This document shows positions 25,401 to 34,632 of a stretch of 43,724 nt of DNA, piece by piece. The notes under the pieces are model-generated. The model did not search any database. It saw nothing but the letters and a program-made list of their open reading frames with translations, and had not been told where the DNA came from. The stretch lies in NCBI GenBank assembly GCA_030680575.1, contig JAUXVI010000036.1, positions 1-43,724 on the forward strand. The letters run 5' to 3'. Each line of letters begins with the position of its first letter. Positions within the stretch are counted from its first letter, which is position 1. The DNA comes from Hylemonella sp. GTDB taxonomy: Bacteria > Pseudomonadota > Gammaproteobacteria > Burkholderiales > Burkholderiaceae_C. The translations under genes and the position numbers were made by a program.

Positions 25401-25817
25401 ATGGCGCGTCAAAATCCCCTCAAAAACTTCATCACCCGCCGCGGCTTGATCTATTCGCTGGCACTGTGCATGCTCATTCTGGGACTGGGAGGCCTCGGCT
25501 TCTGGCTGGTGGAGCCGGAGGTCCACACCCTCAGTGACGGGCTGTGGCTGGCCTTCACCACCGCCGCCACAGTGGGTTATGGCGATCTGGTTCCGACCAC
25601 CATGCTGTCGCGCGGCTTTGCCGTCGTGGTGGTGTTGATCGGTCTGGCCGTGCTGTCACTGGTCACCGCTTCGGTGGCCGCCATGCTGGTTGAAACCGAA
25701 GAGCGCCAGATCGAGCGCGATCTGTTGCGCGAAATCGGCCATCTCCATGCCGAAGTCCAAAGCCTGCGCGCTGAGATCCGGGCACTCCAGCCCGGGCAGC
25801 AACGACCACCTACCTGA
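25401..25817 (+). CDS. Two-helix potassium channel
   Basis: 138-aa inner-membrane protein with helix 1 at about residues 16-37, a re-entrant pore loop with the selectivity filter TVGYGD (57-62), helix 2 at about 70-95, and a C-terminal coiled coil (EERQIERDLLREIGHL then AEVQSLRAEIRAL). This is the minimal KcsA-like topology without a ligand-binding RCK domain, so four subunits would form a K+ pore held by the coiled coil. It reads away from the metallophosphoesterase and its stop lies 18 bases from the GMC oxidoreductase. Confidence 0.92.
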   Translation: MARQNPLKNFITRRGLIYSLALCMLILGLGGLGFWLVEPEVHTLSDGLWLAFTTAATVGYGDLVPTTMLSRGFAVVVVLIGLAVLSLVTASVAAMLVETEERQIERDLLREIGHLHAEVQSLRAEIRALQPGQQRPPT

Positions 25818-25835
25818 ACCAGACGGAGCCTCACC

Positions 25836-27431
25836 ATGTTGGACTACCTCATCATCGGCGGCGGCTCGGCCGGCTGCGTGCTCGCCTCCCGCCTGAGCGA
25901 AGACCCCTCGGTCCACGTCGCCTTGTTGGAGGCGGGACCGCGCGACGACAGCGTGCTGATCCACTGCCCGGCCGGTCTGGCCCTGCTGGCCAAAACAGGG
26001 CAGGCCAACTGGGCATTCAGCACCACGCCGCAAGCCGGCCTCAACGGCCGGCGCGGCTACCAGCCACGCGGCAAGGTGCTGGGCGGCTCCAGTTCCGTCA
26101 ACGCCATGATCTACACACGCGGCCACCACCGTGACTACGACGACTGGGCGACGCAGGGCAACCCCGGCTGGGGGTTCGATGACGTATTGCCCTACTTCAA
26201 GCGTGCCGAGGACAATGCGCGCGGTGCCGACGCCTTCCACGGCGCGGGCGGGCCGCTGCACGTGATGGATTTGCGCAGCCCCAACCGCCACAGCCCGGAT
26301 TTCGTTGCCGCGGCAGAACAGGCCGGCTACCCGGCCAACCCCGACTTCAACGGCGCCAGCCAGGAAGGCGTGGGCCTGTACCAGGTGACACACAAGAACG
26401 GCGAGCGCTTCAGCGCCGCCAAGGCCTACCTGACACCCCACCTGGCGCGCCCCAACCTGCAGGTCATCACCGGTGCCCAGGCCACACGCATCCTGCTGGA
26501 CGGCAAGCGCGCGGTCGGCGTGGAGTATCTGCAGGACGGCACGCTGAAACAACTGCGGGCCCAGCGCGAAGTGCTGCTGTGCGCAGGTGCCCTGCAATCG
26601 CCCCAGTTGCTGATGCTGTCGGGCATCGGGCCGCAGGCCCACCTGCTGGACCAGGGCATCCCCCCCCTGCATGTGCTGCCGGGCGTCGGGCAGAACTTGC
26701 AAGACCACGTCGATGTGGTGCAGGTGGTGAATGCGCCGGGGCTGACCGAGCTGTTTGGCCTGTCACTGCCCGGTGCGCTGCGCATGCTGCGCGGTGTGCT
26801 GGAATGGCGCCGCTCGCGCAGCGGCATGCTGACCACCAATTTCGCCGAAGCCGGTGGCTTCATCAAGAGCCGGCCGGAGGAACCCATTCCCGACCTACAG
26901 TTGCACTTCGTGGTGGGCAAACTGATCGACCACGGTCGCACCACGGCCTTCGGCCATGGCTACTCCTGCCATGTCTGCCTGCTGCGCCCGCAAAGCCGGG
27001 GCAGCGTGCAACTGGCCAGCAAGGACCCATTGGCACCGCCCCTGATCGACCCCAACTTTCTGGGCGAACGCGACGACATGGAGCGCCTGGTCCGCGGCTT
27101 CAGGGTGTTGCGCCACATCCTGTCGCAACCGGCCCTGGCCGGCCATGGCGGCCAAGAAATGGCGACCTCGGCCGCCGCGCGCAGCGATCTGGAGATCGAA
27201 AAATACATCCGCAACCATGCCGACACGATCTACCATCCGGCGGGCTCCTGCCGCATGGGGCCGGGGCCGATGGATGTGGTGGATGCCCATCTGCGGGTCC
27301 ACGGTCTGCAGGGCCTGCGGGTGGTGGATGCCTCCATCATGCCCAGCCTGGTGGGCGGCAACACCAATGCCCCGGTCATCATGATTGCCGAGAAGGCGGC
27401 GGACATGATCCGCTCGGACCGGAGCCGCTGA
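25836..27431 (+). CDS. GMC-family FAD-dependent oxidoreductase (choline/alcohol dehydrogenase-like)
   Basis: 531-aa flavoprotein of normal length. The FAD Rossmann fingerprint YLIIGGGSAGCVLASRL is at the N-terminus, GMC signature 1 is KVLGGSSSVNAMIYTRG near residues 77-93, and signature 2 is GALQSPQLLMLSGIG near 249-263. The C-terminal block IYHPAGSCRMG with the catalytic His and GGNTNAPVIMIAEKAADMI with the Asn is intact. Similarity in pattern is closest to alcohol and choline dehydrogenases of proteobacteria; no betaine gene is nearby, so an alcohol substrate is as likely. Confidence 0.92.
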   Translation: MLDYLIIGGGSAGCVLASRLSEDPSVHVALLEAGPRDDSVLIHCPAGLALLAKTGQANWAFSTTPQAGLNGRRGYQPRGKVLGGSSSVNAMIYTRGHHRDYDDWATQGNPGWGFDDVLPYFKRAEDNARGADAFHGAGGPLHVMDLRSPNRHSPDFVAAAEQAGYPANPDFNGASQEGVGLYQVTHKNGERFSAAKAYLTPHLARPNLQVITGAQATRILLDGKRAVGVEYLQDGTLKQLRAQREVLLCAGALQSPQLLMLSGIGPQAHLLDQGIPPLHVLPGVGQNLQDHVDVVQVVNAPGLTELFGLSLPGALRMLRGVLEWRRSRSGMLTTNFAEAGGFIKSRPEEPIPDLQLHFVVGKLIDHGRTTAFGHGYSCHVCLLRPQSRGSVQLASKDPLAPPLIDPNFLGERDDMERLVRGFRVLRHILSQPALAGHGGQEMATSAAARSDLEIEKYIRNHADTIYHPAGSCRMGPGPMDVVDAHLRVHGLQGLRVVDASIMPSLVGGNTNAPVIMIAEKAADMIRSDRSR

Positions 27432-27452
27432 GGCCACGCATAGAATGACCGG

Positions 27453-29555
27453 GTGTCCATGTTCAACCTGACCCGCTATTTCTCCACCCTGTCGTTTGTG
27501 CTGATTGCGCTGGCTGCCGGCCTGCTGACCTTCTATTTCCGGCACATCACCTACGAACAGCTGCTGCGTCACGAACAAAGTCGCGCCGAAGAGTTCACCC
27601 AGGTGTTCGAGAACTCGCTCTGGCCCCTCTTCAAACCGGCCATGGAAGGCACCCAGACCGATGCGCCGGATGTGCTGCGTGAACGTGCTGCCAGCATCCG
27701 GCTGCGCGAAACCCTGAGCAACATGACCCGTGGCACCAGTGTCATCAAGATCAAGATCTACACACGCGACGGCATCTCCACCTTTTCCACCGACCCCAGA
27801 CAGATCGGCGACAACAAGATTGACAATCCGGGTTTTCAGTCCGCCGTCAACGGCATCCCCATCAGTGAGCTGACGCATCGCAACCAGTTCGACGCCTTCA
27901 ATGGCACGCTGCAGGACCGTGACGTGATCTCGACCTATGTGCCGATCCACAGCGCAGAGGATGGCCAGGAACGCATCGACGGCGTGTTTGAGGTTTATCA
28001 GGACGTCACCGCCTTTGTCCAGGAAGCCGACCGGCACCTGAAATGGGTCTCGGCCGGTGTCGCCGGTGTGCTGGCAGCGTTGTACCTGGCCCAGTTCATG
28101 CTGGTGCACCGCGCACAGCTCATTCTGCGTGCACAAGCGCGCGCCCTCGAAGAGACCAACCACGAACTCGACCACCGGGTGCAAGAACGCACACACGACC
28201 TGGAGAACGAAATCTCCGAACGCCGTCGCGCCGAACTGCGACTGGACTACCTGGCGCACCATGACCCGTTGACCGACCTGCCCAACCGGCTGCTGTTCAA
28301 GAAACGGCTGTCGCAAAGCCTGGAGAACCTGGCCCGCCACCAAGCGCAGCTGGCGGTGCTGTTCATCGATCTGGACCATTTCAAGGACGTCAACGACACC
28401 CTGGGCCATTCGATCGGCGACACCTTGCTGATCACCATCACCCGCCGTCTGCAGTCCTGCATTCGTCCAGGTGACACGCTGGCGCGCATCGGTGGCGACG
28501 AATTCATCTGCATTCTTGAACATACCGGCGGCCCGGCCACCGCCCTGGAAGTTGCCGACCAGCTTCTGGAGCTGTTCCATCAGCCCTTCACGGTGGACGA
28601 CAAGCAGCTCTACCTATCGGCCAGCATTGGCATCAGCCAGGCGCCGCTCGACGGCATGGAGGTTGACGTCCTGGTGCGCAAGGCCGACGCTGCGATGTAC
28701 CAGGCCAAGGCCGACGGCCGCAACCGCAGCCACTTCTATACCAACGCCATGACCGCCTATGCCCAGGAGCGTATCCAGCTCGAAGGCCTGCTGCGCGATG
28801 CCATCACGTCGAACGAACTCAGTGTGCACTTCCAGCCCAAGGTGGAGACACAAAGCGGTCGCCTGCTCGGCGCCGAGGCCTTGCTGCGCTGGGACAGCGC
28901 GGAGCTCGGCAGCATTCCGCCGACCCGCTTCATTCCGCTGGCCGAAGAAACCGGTTTCATCATGGAGCTGGGCTTCTGGGTGCTATGCGAAACCTGCCGA
29001 CAGATCGCGCTTTGGGACGAAGCCGGCCTGCATGTGCCGGTGGTGGCCATCAATCTGTCGGTCAAGCAGCTGGAGCGCGGCAACCTGCCGGAACTGTTGC
29101 GTACCATCATGCGCGAAACCGGCATCACCCCGGAACGGCTGGAACTCGAGATCACCGAATCCGTCATCATGGGCATGGAGGATGCTTTCGCCATGCTGGC
29201 TGACTTGCGCGCCCTGGGCGTCCGCCTGGCGCTGGACGACTTTGGCACCGGCTATTCCTCACTGTCCTATCTGCGAAAACTGCCCGTCCAGACCCTCAAG
29301 ATCGACCAGGGTTTCATTGCCGGCATCGGCAAGAACCGCAGCGACGAGGCCATCGTCCAGGCCATGGTGGACATCTCGCGCAGTCTCAATCTGGCCAGCG
29401 TGGCCGAAGGGGTGGAAACGGCCGAGCAGTTCGCCTTTCTGAGCCGGCTGGGCTGTGAGCAAGTCCAGGGCTTTTTGTTCGGCAGACCGGTGCCCGGCGA
29501 CGAATTCCTGTCGCACTGGCAAACGCAAGTATCTGCGGCCCTGTCTGTCGAGTAA
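27453..29555 (+). CDS. Membrane-bound GGDEF-EAL protein
   Basis: 700-aa bifunctional-type cyclic-di-GMP enzyme. A helix at residues 8-28 and another at about 195-215 flank a periplasmic sensor region; a coiled coil leads to the GGDEF domain with an intact GGDEF at 347-351. The EAL domain follows, with EAL at 475-477, NLSVKQL, LEITESVIM and LDDFGTGYSSLSYLRKLPV, then KIDQGFI. Every catalytic motif of both domains is present, so either activity is possible. The start is GTG 27453 or ATG 27459 two codons on. It follows the GMC gene by 21 bases. Confidence 0.93.
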   Translation: MSMFNLTRYFSTLSFVLIALAAGLLTFYFRHITYEQLLRHEQSRAEEFTQVFENSLWPLFKPAMEGTQTDAPDVLRERAASIRLRETLSNMTRGTSVIKIKIYTRDGISTFSTDPRQIGDNKIDNPGFQSAVNGIPISELTHRNQFDAFNGTLQDRDVISTYVPIHSAEDGQERIDGVFEVYQDVTAFVQEADRHLKWVSAGVAGVLAALYLAQFMLVHRAQLILRAQARALEETNHELDHRVQERTHDLENEISERRRAELRLDYLAHHDPLTDLPNRLLFKKRLSQSLENLARHQAQLAVLFIDLDHFKDVNDTLGHSIGDTLLITITRRLQSCIRPGDTLARIGGDEFICILEHTGGPATALEVADQLLELFHQPFTVDDKQLYLSASIGISQAPLDGMEVDVLVRKADAAMYQAKADGRNRSHFYTNAMTAYAQERIQLEGLLRDAITSNELSVHFQPKVETQSGRLLGAEALLRWDSAELGSIPPTRFIPLAEETGFIMELGFWVLCETCRQIALWDEAGLHVPVVAINLSVKQLERGNLPELLRTIMRETGITPERLELEITESVIMGMEDAFAMLADLRALGVRLALDDFGTGYSSLSYLRKLPVQTLKIDQGFIAGIGKNRSDEAIVQAMVDISRSLNLASVAEGVETAEQFAFLSRLGCEQVQGFLFGRPVPGDEFLSHWQTQVSAALSVE

Positions 29556-29687
29556 TTGGCAGGATCCGGGTCAACCCTGTCGGATAAGTTCCTACAAGGT
29601 AAAGCGCCAAACGCCGACTTAAATTCCTTGGCCGCTTGTCTACAGTTCACTCACCACATCAACACGGGTGTGAAGCGGGGAAAAAAC

Positions 29688-29900
29688 ATGCGAACCAATG
29701 CCATTTCACTCAACCCTTTCAGCCTGATGATGGAGCCTGAAAGCGTGCTCCAGGCCATGGAGCGCTCCCAGTCGCTGCGCGGCTTGCGTCGTCGCCAACT
29801 GCGCCCGCTCGACAAGCCCTTGATTCCCTATGCCAAGGCGCGTACGGCCTGCAACGACGCCGCCCTGGTTGACGACAGCGACGACGATCTCGACAACTGA
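29688..29900 (+). CDS. Small protein of unknown function (70 aa)
   Basis: The product is 70 aa with an amphipathic, Arg-rich middle (SLRGLRRRQLRPLDKPLIPY) and an acidic tail (DDSDDDLDN). No family is recognised. A purine-rich GCGGGGAAAAAAC run precedes ATG 29688, and the frame keeps the codon bias of the neighbours, so it is probably real. It lies 132 bases after the GGDEF-EAL gene. The mixed basic/acidic layout recalls small RNA- or protein-binding adaptors, but that is only a description. Confidence 0.6.
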   Translation: MRTNAISLNPFSLMMEPESVLQAMERSQSLRGLRRRQLRPLDKPLIPYAKARTACNDAALVDDSDDDLDN

Positions 29901-30036
29901 GCAGACACCCCGGGCTCACCTGCCCTCGCCATTCCTGCGGCATCAAGACCGCGTTCGGCTGGCACATCCACTGAAAACGCCGCCTGCCGACGATGCTGCG
30001 TCACAGCGGCTCCCCATGGCTGCTAGGATCGCGGCC

Positions 30037-30102
30037 ATGAACCAAGCCGAACAGCCTCTGCTGATCCACCCGCTCCGACCCACCCGCCACGGCCAGGCAT
30101 GA
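30037..30102 (+). CDS. 21-codon upstream frame overlapping the next start (possible leader)
   Basis: ATG 30037 opens a 21-residue frame (MNQAEQPLLIHPLRPTRHGQ plus Ala) whose stop overlaps the start of the DUF6352-like gene in ATGA. It has no strong ribosome site. It may be a coupled leader peptide, or simply chance. Confidence 0.3.
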   Translation: MNQAEQPLLIHPLRPTRHGQA

Positions 30103-31157
30103 ATTTCTGGCCTTCTTGCGGCTTCGATCGCCTGCGCACTACGCCCCAAGGCTGGCTCACGCCAACCCCGGACTACCTGCGCCTGTTCCTTGCGCGCCCC
30201 GAACTGGCCCTGGTGCCGGAGTCCTGCCCGGCCGAGCACCGCCTGCACGAGGCCCTGCAGCAAGACCCACAGCGCCACGTGCCGCCCCAGATGCTGTCCA
30301 TGCTTCAGGACGCCGACGTGCGCGACAACTACCGGCATTTCCTCTCATTCCGCGATGCACTGCTGGCGAGCGGCTCACTGCAAGCCTATTACCTCCAACT
30401 CATCCATTCCGGTGACATCCGTGTACCCCCGCTTTTCATCGAGCTGCTGGTCCAGGCCATCCTGCGCCAGCAGCTCGACGACTGCGAGGATGCGCAGCAG
30501 TTGCGCGCCGCCGAGCTGCTCTTTCGGCCGCAACGGCTGACCGTCCAGGAAGGGCAGGTGCTGGCCGCCGATCAGGCCGTAGTCGACCAGCTCAGCAGCA
30601 ACGCCGGCCTGGGCGAACTCGGCCGCCTGCTGATAGAAAACAAAACCCGTGTGCGCGAGGCTGAGCTGACTGTGCTGAATGAAGGCAATGCCGCCCTCTA
30701 CGCGGAGCGGAGCGAACGCCACCTGTTTCTGCTCGATCTCACCCATGAGGTGAGCCAGGAGCTCAGCCATGGACTCACGCTGCGCATGACGCGCGCACGC
30801 AGCGGCCTGAAGGCCTTGTCACGCGTCCTGGAGCGCTGGGTGTGGCATTTTCTCGCCGTGACGGTCCGGATCGAACCGCTGGCCCGCGTGGAGGATGCAG
30901 CTTGGCGCTGGCACATCGGGCTCGACGCCGAGGCCTCCACCCTTCTGAACGCGCTTTATCAGGGCGACGCCGTCGCGCCTGAACGCATGCAACGCCTGGT
31001 CAGCCTGTTCCGGCTCGATTTTGCCGACCCCGCCTGCATGCTGCCCGAAGTGGCCGGCAAGCCGGTCTACCTGGGCCTGGCCATGAATGCGCAGGGAATT
31101 CTGCGCCTCAAACCGCAGAACCTGCTGCTGAATCTGCCGCTGGCCCCGCGCCAGTAA
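30099..31157 (+). CDS. DUF6352-like protein
   Basis: 352-aa soluble protein without signal peptide or membrane helices. The start MNFWPSCGFDRL..., the motif DYLRLFLARPELALVPESCPAE and the C-terminal block KPVYLGLAMNAQGILRLKPQNLLLNLPLAP match the pattern I recall for DUF6352, a Burkholderiales family of unknown function. It was checked by memory only. It is convergent with icmF, 28 bases apart, and preceded by a coupled mini-frame. Confidence 0.8.
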   Translation: MNFWPSCGFDRLRTTPQGWLTPTPDYLRLFLARPELALVPESCPAEHRLHEALQQDPQRHVPPQMLSMLQDADVRDNYRHFLSFRDALLASGSLQAYYLQLIHSGDIRVPPLFIELLVQAILRQQLDDCEDAQQLRAAELLFRPQRLTVQEGQVLAADQAVVDQLSSNAGLGELGRLLIENKTRVREAELTVLNEGNAALYAERSERHLFLLDLTHEVSQELSHGLTLRMTRARSGLKALSRVLERWVWHFLAVTVRIEPLARVEDAAWRWHIGLDAEASTLLNALYQGDAVAPERMQRLVSLFRLDFADPACMLPEVAGKPVYLGLAMNAQGILRLKPQNLLLNLPLAPRQ

Positions 31158-31185
31158 ATCCCTGTTGCGACCAGCGCTGCGGCGC

Positions 31186-34100
31186 TTACATGCTGCGCCG
31201 GTACTGCCCACCCACTTCGAACAAGGCGTTCGTGATCTGGCCCAGTGAGCAGACGCGCACGGCATCCATCAGCACCTCGAACACATTTCTGTTTTCGATC
31301 ACCGCCTGCTGCAAACGCTTGAGTTGCGCTGGCGCCTCGCCGGCATGGCGCGTTTGGAAATCCGCTAGTCGTTGCAGCTGGCTCTTTTTTTCCTCCTCCG
31401 TCGAACGCGCCAACTCCAGCTTCTCCAGCACGGTATCGCCATGCGGGTTGCGGAAGGTGTTCACGCCGATGATGGGCAACTCACCAGTGTGCTTGAGCAT
31501 TTCGTAATGCATGGATTCGTCCTGGATGCGGCCACGCTGATAGCCGGTTTCCATGGCACCCAACACGCCGCCGCGCTCGCTGATGCGCTCGAACTCGGCC
31601 AGCACCGCCTCTTCCACCAGTTCGGTCAGCTCCTCAATGACAAAAGCGCCCTGGTTCGGGTTTTCGTTCTTGGCCAGCCCCCACTCGCGGTTGATGATGA
31701 GCTGGATCGCCATGGCACGGCGCACGGAGTCTTCGGTCGGCGTGGTGATGGCCTCGTCAAACGCATTGGTGTGCAGGCTGTTGCAGTTGTCGTAGATGGC
31801 GATCAGCGCCTGCAACGTGGTGCGGATGTCGTTGAACTGGATCTCCTGCGCGTGCAGGCTGCGTCCAGAGGTCTGGATGTGGTATTTCAGCTTTTGCGAA
31901 CGCTCGTTGGCCCCGTATTTCTCCTTCATCGCCACGGCCCAGATCCGGCGCGCCACGCGCCCCATCACGCTGTATTCCGGGTCCATGCCATTGGAGAAGA
32001 AGAATGACAGATTCGGCGCGAAATCGTCAATGTGCATGCCGCGCGCCAGGTAGGCTTCCACCAGCGTGAAGCCGTTGGAAAGCGTGAAGGCCAGTTGGCT
32101 GATCGGATTTGCTCCGGCCTCGGCGATGTGATAACCCGAGATCGAGACGCTGTAGAAATTGCGCACGCTGTGGTGCACGAAATACTCGGCGATATCGCCC
32201 ATCACCTTGAGGCTGAACTCGGTGGAGAAGATGCAGGTGTTCTGCCCCTGGTCTTCCTTCAGGATGTCGGCCTGCACCGTGCCGCGGACGTTTTCCAGCA
32301 CCCACTCGCGAATCTTCTCGATCTCCGTATCGGTGGGGTCACGGCCATTGTCGGCCTTGAACTTATCGATGTTCTGATCAATCGCCGTGTTCATGAACAT
32401 GGCAAGAATCGTCGGCGCCGGACCGTTGATGGTCATGCTCACTGAAGTCGCCGGATTGCACAGGTCAAAGCCGCTGTACAACACCTTCATGTCGTCCAGC
32501 GTGGCAATGCTCACGCCCGAGTTCCCCACTTTGCCATAGATGTCGGGCCGTGGATCGGGGTCGTTGCCGTACAACGTGACCGAATCAAAGGCCGTCGACA
32601 GACGCTTGGCCGGCATGCCCTCGCTCAGCAGCTTGAAGCGTCGGTTGGTGCGGAAGGGGTCCCCCTCGCCAGCGAACATGCGCGTCGGGTCCTCGTTTTC
32701 GCGTTTGAAGGCAAAAGTGCCCGCCGTATAGGGGTAGCTGCCCGGCACGTTGTCGAGCATCAGCCACTTCAGAATCTCGCCATGGTCTTCGTACTTGGGC
32801 AAGACCACTTTGCGGATCGTGGTCCCGGACAGCGACTTGGTGGTCAGCGCGGTGCGAATCTCCTTGTCGCGAATCTTCACCACGTATTCGTCACCCGCAT
32901 AAGCCTGCTGCATCTCGGGCCATTGCGCCAGCAGCTTGCGCTCGGCACCCCCCATGCGCGACTCGCGTTGCTCTGCCAGATCGATCGCCGCCTCGGCCGC
33001 CTTCGCCTTGCCGGGTTTGCCGACTTCCAACATGGCTGCCGCCGCACGCAATTGCTGGATCTCCCGCGCCAGTCGTGCCTGCTCGTGCGCTCGCCGCTTG
33101 TAGCCGCGCACGGTCTCGGAGATCTCTGCCAGATAGCGTGTACGTGCGCCCGGCACCACCTGCGTCTGGTTGCTGCTGTGTCGTACCTTGACCCGTGGCA
33201 ACAGCCCATCCTTCAAAGGCAGGCCCAGCTCAACAAAGCGGGACTTGAGTGCCTGGTACAGGGCGGTGACGCCATCATCATTGAAGCGCGAGGCCATGGT
33301 GCCGAACACCGGCATTTGCTCAGGTGTTGTGCTCCAGGCCTCGCGGTTGCGCTGCACCTGTTTCGCCACATCGCGCAGGGCATCACTGGCCCCCTTGCGA
33401 TCGAACTTGTTGATGGCAACAAACTCGGCGAAATCGAGCATGTCGATTTTCTCCAGCTGACTGGCGGCGCCAAACTCTGGCGTCATCACATACAGCGGCA
33501 CATCCACCAACGGCACGATCGCCGCATCGCCCTGACCGATACCCGAGGTTTCGACAATGATGAGATCAAAGCCGGCGCACTTGGTGGCTGCCAGCACATC
33601 GGGCAAGGCGGCACTGATCTCGCTTCCAAAGTCGCGCGTGGCCAGCGAGCGCATGAAGATGCGCTGACCTTGCTGCCAAGGCGAAATCGCATTCATGCGG
33701 ATACGGTCACCCAACAGCGCGCCGCCACTCTTGCGGCGCGAAGGATCAATGCTGATCAGCGCCACACGAAGATCATCCGCCTGGTCCAGGCGCAGGCGGC
33801 GAATCAGCTCATCGGTCAGCGACGACTTGCCGGCACCTCCGGTCCCTGTGATGCCAAGCACCGGAATCTTGCGGCTCGCCGCCTGTGTCTGCACTTGCTT
33901 GCGCAACACCGGATCGGCCTGCCCGCTCTCCAGCGCGGTGATCAGTTGCGATAGCGCACGCCACGCCATTTCGCCATGCCCCTGGATCGCCTCCAATGTC
34001 TTGGGGGCATGCACACTCAGGGCCTTGTCACAGCGCATGACCATTTCGCCGATCATGCCGGCCAAGCCCATGCGCTGACCATCCTCCGGACTGTAGATGC

Positions 34101-34479
34101 GGGCCACGCCATAGGCCTGCAACTCACGGATTTCCGACGGCACGATGACGCCGCCGCCGCCGCCAAACACCTGGATGTGCTCACCGCCGCGGGCCCTGAG
34201 CAGATCGACCATGTACTTGAAATACTCGACGTGTCCGCCCTGGTAGGAGCTGATGGCGATGCCCTGCACGTCTTCCTGCAGTGCTGCAGTCACCACGTCA
34301 TCCACGCTACGGTTATGCCCCAGGTGAATCACCTCGGCACCCATGCTTTGCAGGATGCGGCGCATGATGTTGATGGCTGCGTCATGTCCATCGAACAGGC
34401 TGGCCGCCGTGACGAAACGCACCTTGTGCGTGGGGCGGTAATTCGCTAATGCTTTGTATTCGGCAGACAAATCGGTCAT
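31186..34479 (-). CDS. icmF: Fused isobutyryl-CoA mutase IcmF
   Basis: 1097-aa cytosolic B12 enzyme that interconverts isobutyryl-CoA and n-butyryl-CoA; IcmF proteins also have isovaleryl/pivalyl-CoA activity. Domain order is exactly IcmF. The N-terminal cobalamin-binding domain carries DGHDAAIN with the B12-ligand His32, then [14 protein letters not shown] and ISSYQGGH. The MeaI-type P-loop GTPase chaperone follows ([12 protein letters not shown] at about 210-218, [17 protein letters not shown]). The C-terminal mutase barrel carries [24 protein letters not shown] and [11 protein letters not shown], then [23 protein letters not shown] 34479 (MTDLSAEY) is preceded by AGGAAAAC. A perfect palindrome at 34543-34564 probably controls it. 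Confidence 0.97.
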   Translation of the reverse strand: MTDLSAEYKALANYRPTHKVRFVTAASLFDGHDAAINIMRRILQSMGAEVIHLGHNRSVDDVVTAALQEDVQGIAISSYQGGHVEYFKYMVDLLRARGGEHIQVFGGGGGVIVPSEIRELQAYGVARIYSPEDGQRMGLAGMIGEMVMRCDKALSVHAPKTLEAIQGHGEMAWRALSQLITALESGQADPVLRKQVQTQAASRKIPVLGITGTGGAGKSSLTDELIRRLRLDQADDLRVALISIDPSRRKSGGALLGDRIRMNAISPWQQGQRIFMRSLATRDFGSEISAALPDVLAATKCAGFDLIIVETSGIGQGDAAIVPLVDVPLYVMTPEFGAASQLEKIDMLDFAEFVAINKFDRKGASDALRDVAKQVQRNREAWSTTPEQMPVFGTMASRFNDDGVTALYQALKSRFVELGLPLKDGLLPRVKVRHSSNQTQVVPGARTRYLAEISETVRGYKRRAHEQARLAREIQQLRAAAAMLEVGKPGKAKAAEAAIDLAEQRESRMGGAERKLLAQWPEMQQAYAGDEYVVKIRDKEIRTALTTKSLSGTTIRKVVLPKYEDHGEILKWLMLDNVPGSYPYTAGTFAFKRENEDPTRMFAGEGDPFRTNRRFKLLSEGMPAKRLSTAFDSVTLYGNDPDPRPDIYGKVGNSGVSIATLDDMKVLYSGFDLCNPATSVSMTINGPAPTILAMFMNTAIDQNIDKFKADNGRDPTDTEIEKIREWVLENVRGTVQADILKEDQGQNTCIFSTEFSLKVMGDIAEYFVHHSVRNFYSVSISGYHIAEAGANPISQLAFTLSNGFTLVEAYLARGMHIDDFAPNLSFFFSNGMDPEYSVMGRVARRIWAVAMKEKYGANERSQKLKYHIQTSGRSLHAQEIQFNDIRTTLQALIAIYDNCNSLHTNAFDEAITTPTEDSVRRAMAIQLIINREWGLAKNENPNQGAFVIEELTELVEEAVLAEFERISERGGVLGAMETGYQRGRIQDESMHYEMLKHTGELPIIGVNTFRNPHGDTVLEKLELARSTEEEKKSQLQRLADFQTRHAGEAPAQLKRLQQAVIENRNVFEVLMDAVRVCSLGQITNALFEVGGQYRRSM

Positions 34480-34542
34480 GGCATGTTTTCCTGATGAGGT
34501 CCGAACGCACAGCGCAGCGGACGATTCCTGCAAGCTATCGAA

Positions 34543-34564
34543 TTGACGTTTACGTAAACGTCAA
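34543..34564. promoter_or_regulatory. 22-bp perfect palindrome upstream of icmF
   Basis: TTGACGTTTACGTAAACGTC plus AA (34543-34564) is an exact palindrome 64 bases before the icmF start. It resembles the operator class reported for LiuR (MerR family), the regulator of branched-chain amino acid and short-chain acyl-CoA catabolism in proteobacteria; that link is from memory of comparative-genomic work. Confidence 0.85.
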
Positions 34565-34582
34565 TCTTACCGTTTTTGCATG

Positions 34583-34610
34583 AAAAAAGGGGCGCATCTG
34601 CGCCCCTTTT
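34583..34610 (-). terminator. Rho-independent terminator of the TRAP operon
   Basis: AAAAGGGGCGCA-TC-TGCGCCCCTTTT is a perfect 12-bp stem. On the minus strand it ends in TTTTTTC, and lies 23 bases after the dctM stop. It separates the TRAP operon from icmF. Confidence 0.92.
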
Positions 34611-34632
34611 CAGCATGCCCTCAGGCACATGG

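Noticed and set aside
26895..28580. Minus-strand frame of 561 codons
   Set aside because: Spans the junction of the GMC and GGDEF-EAL genes in antisense and has no family features.
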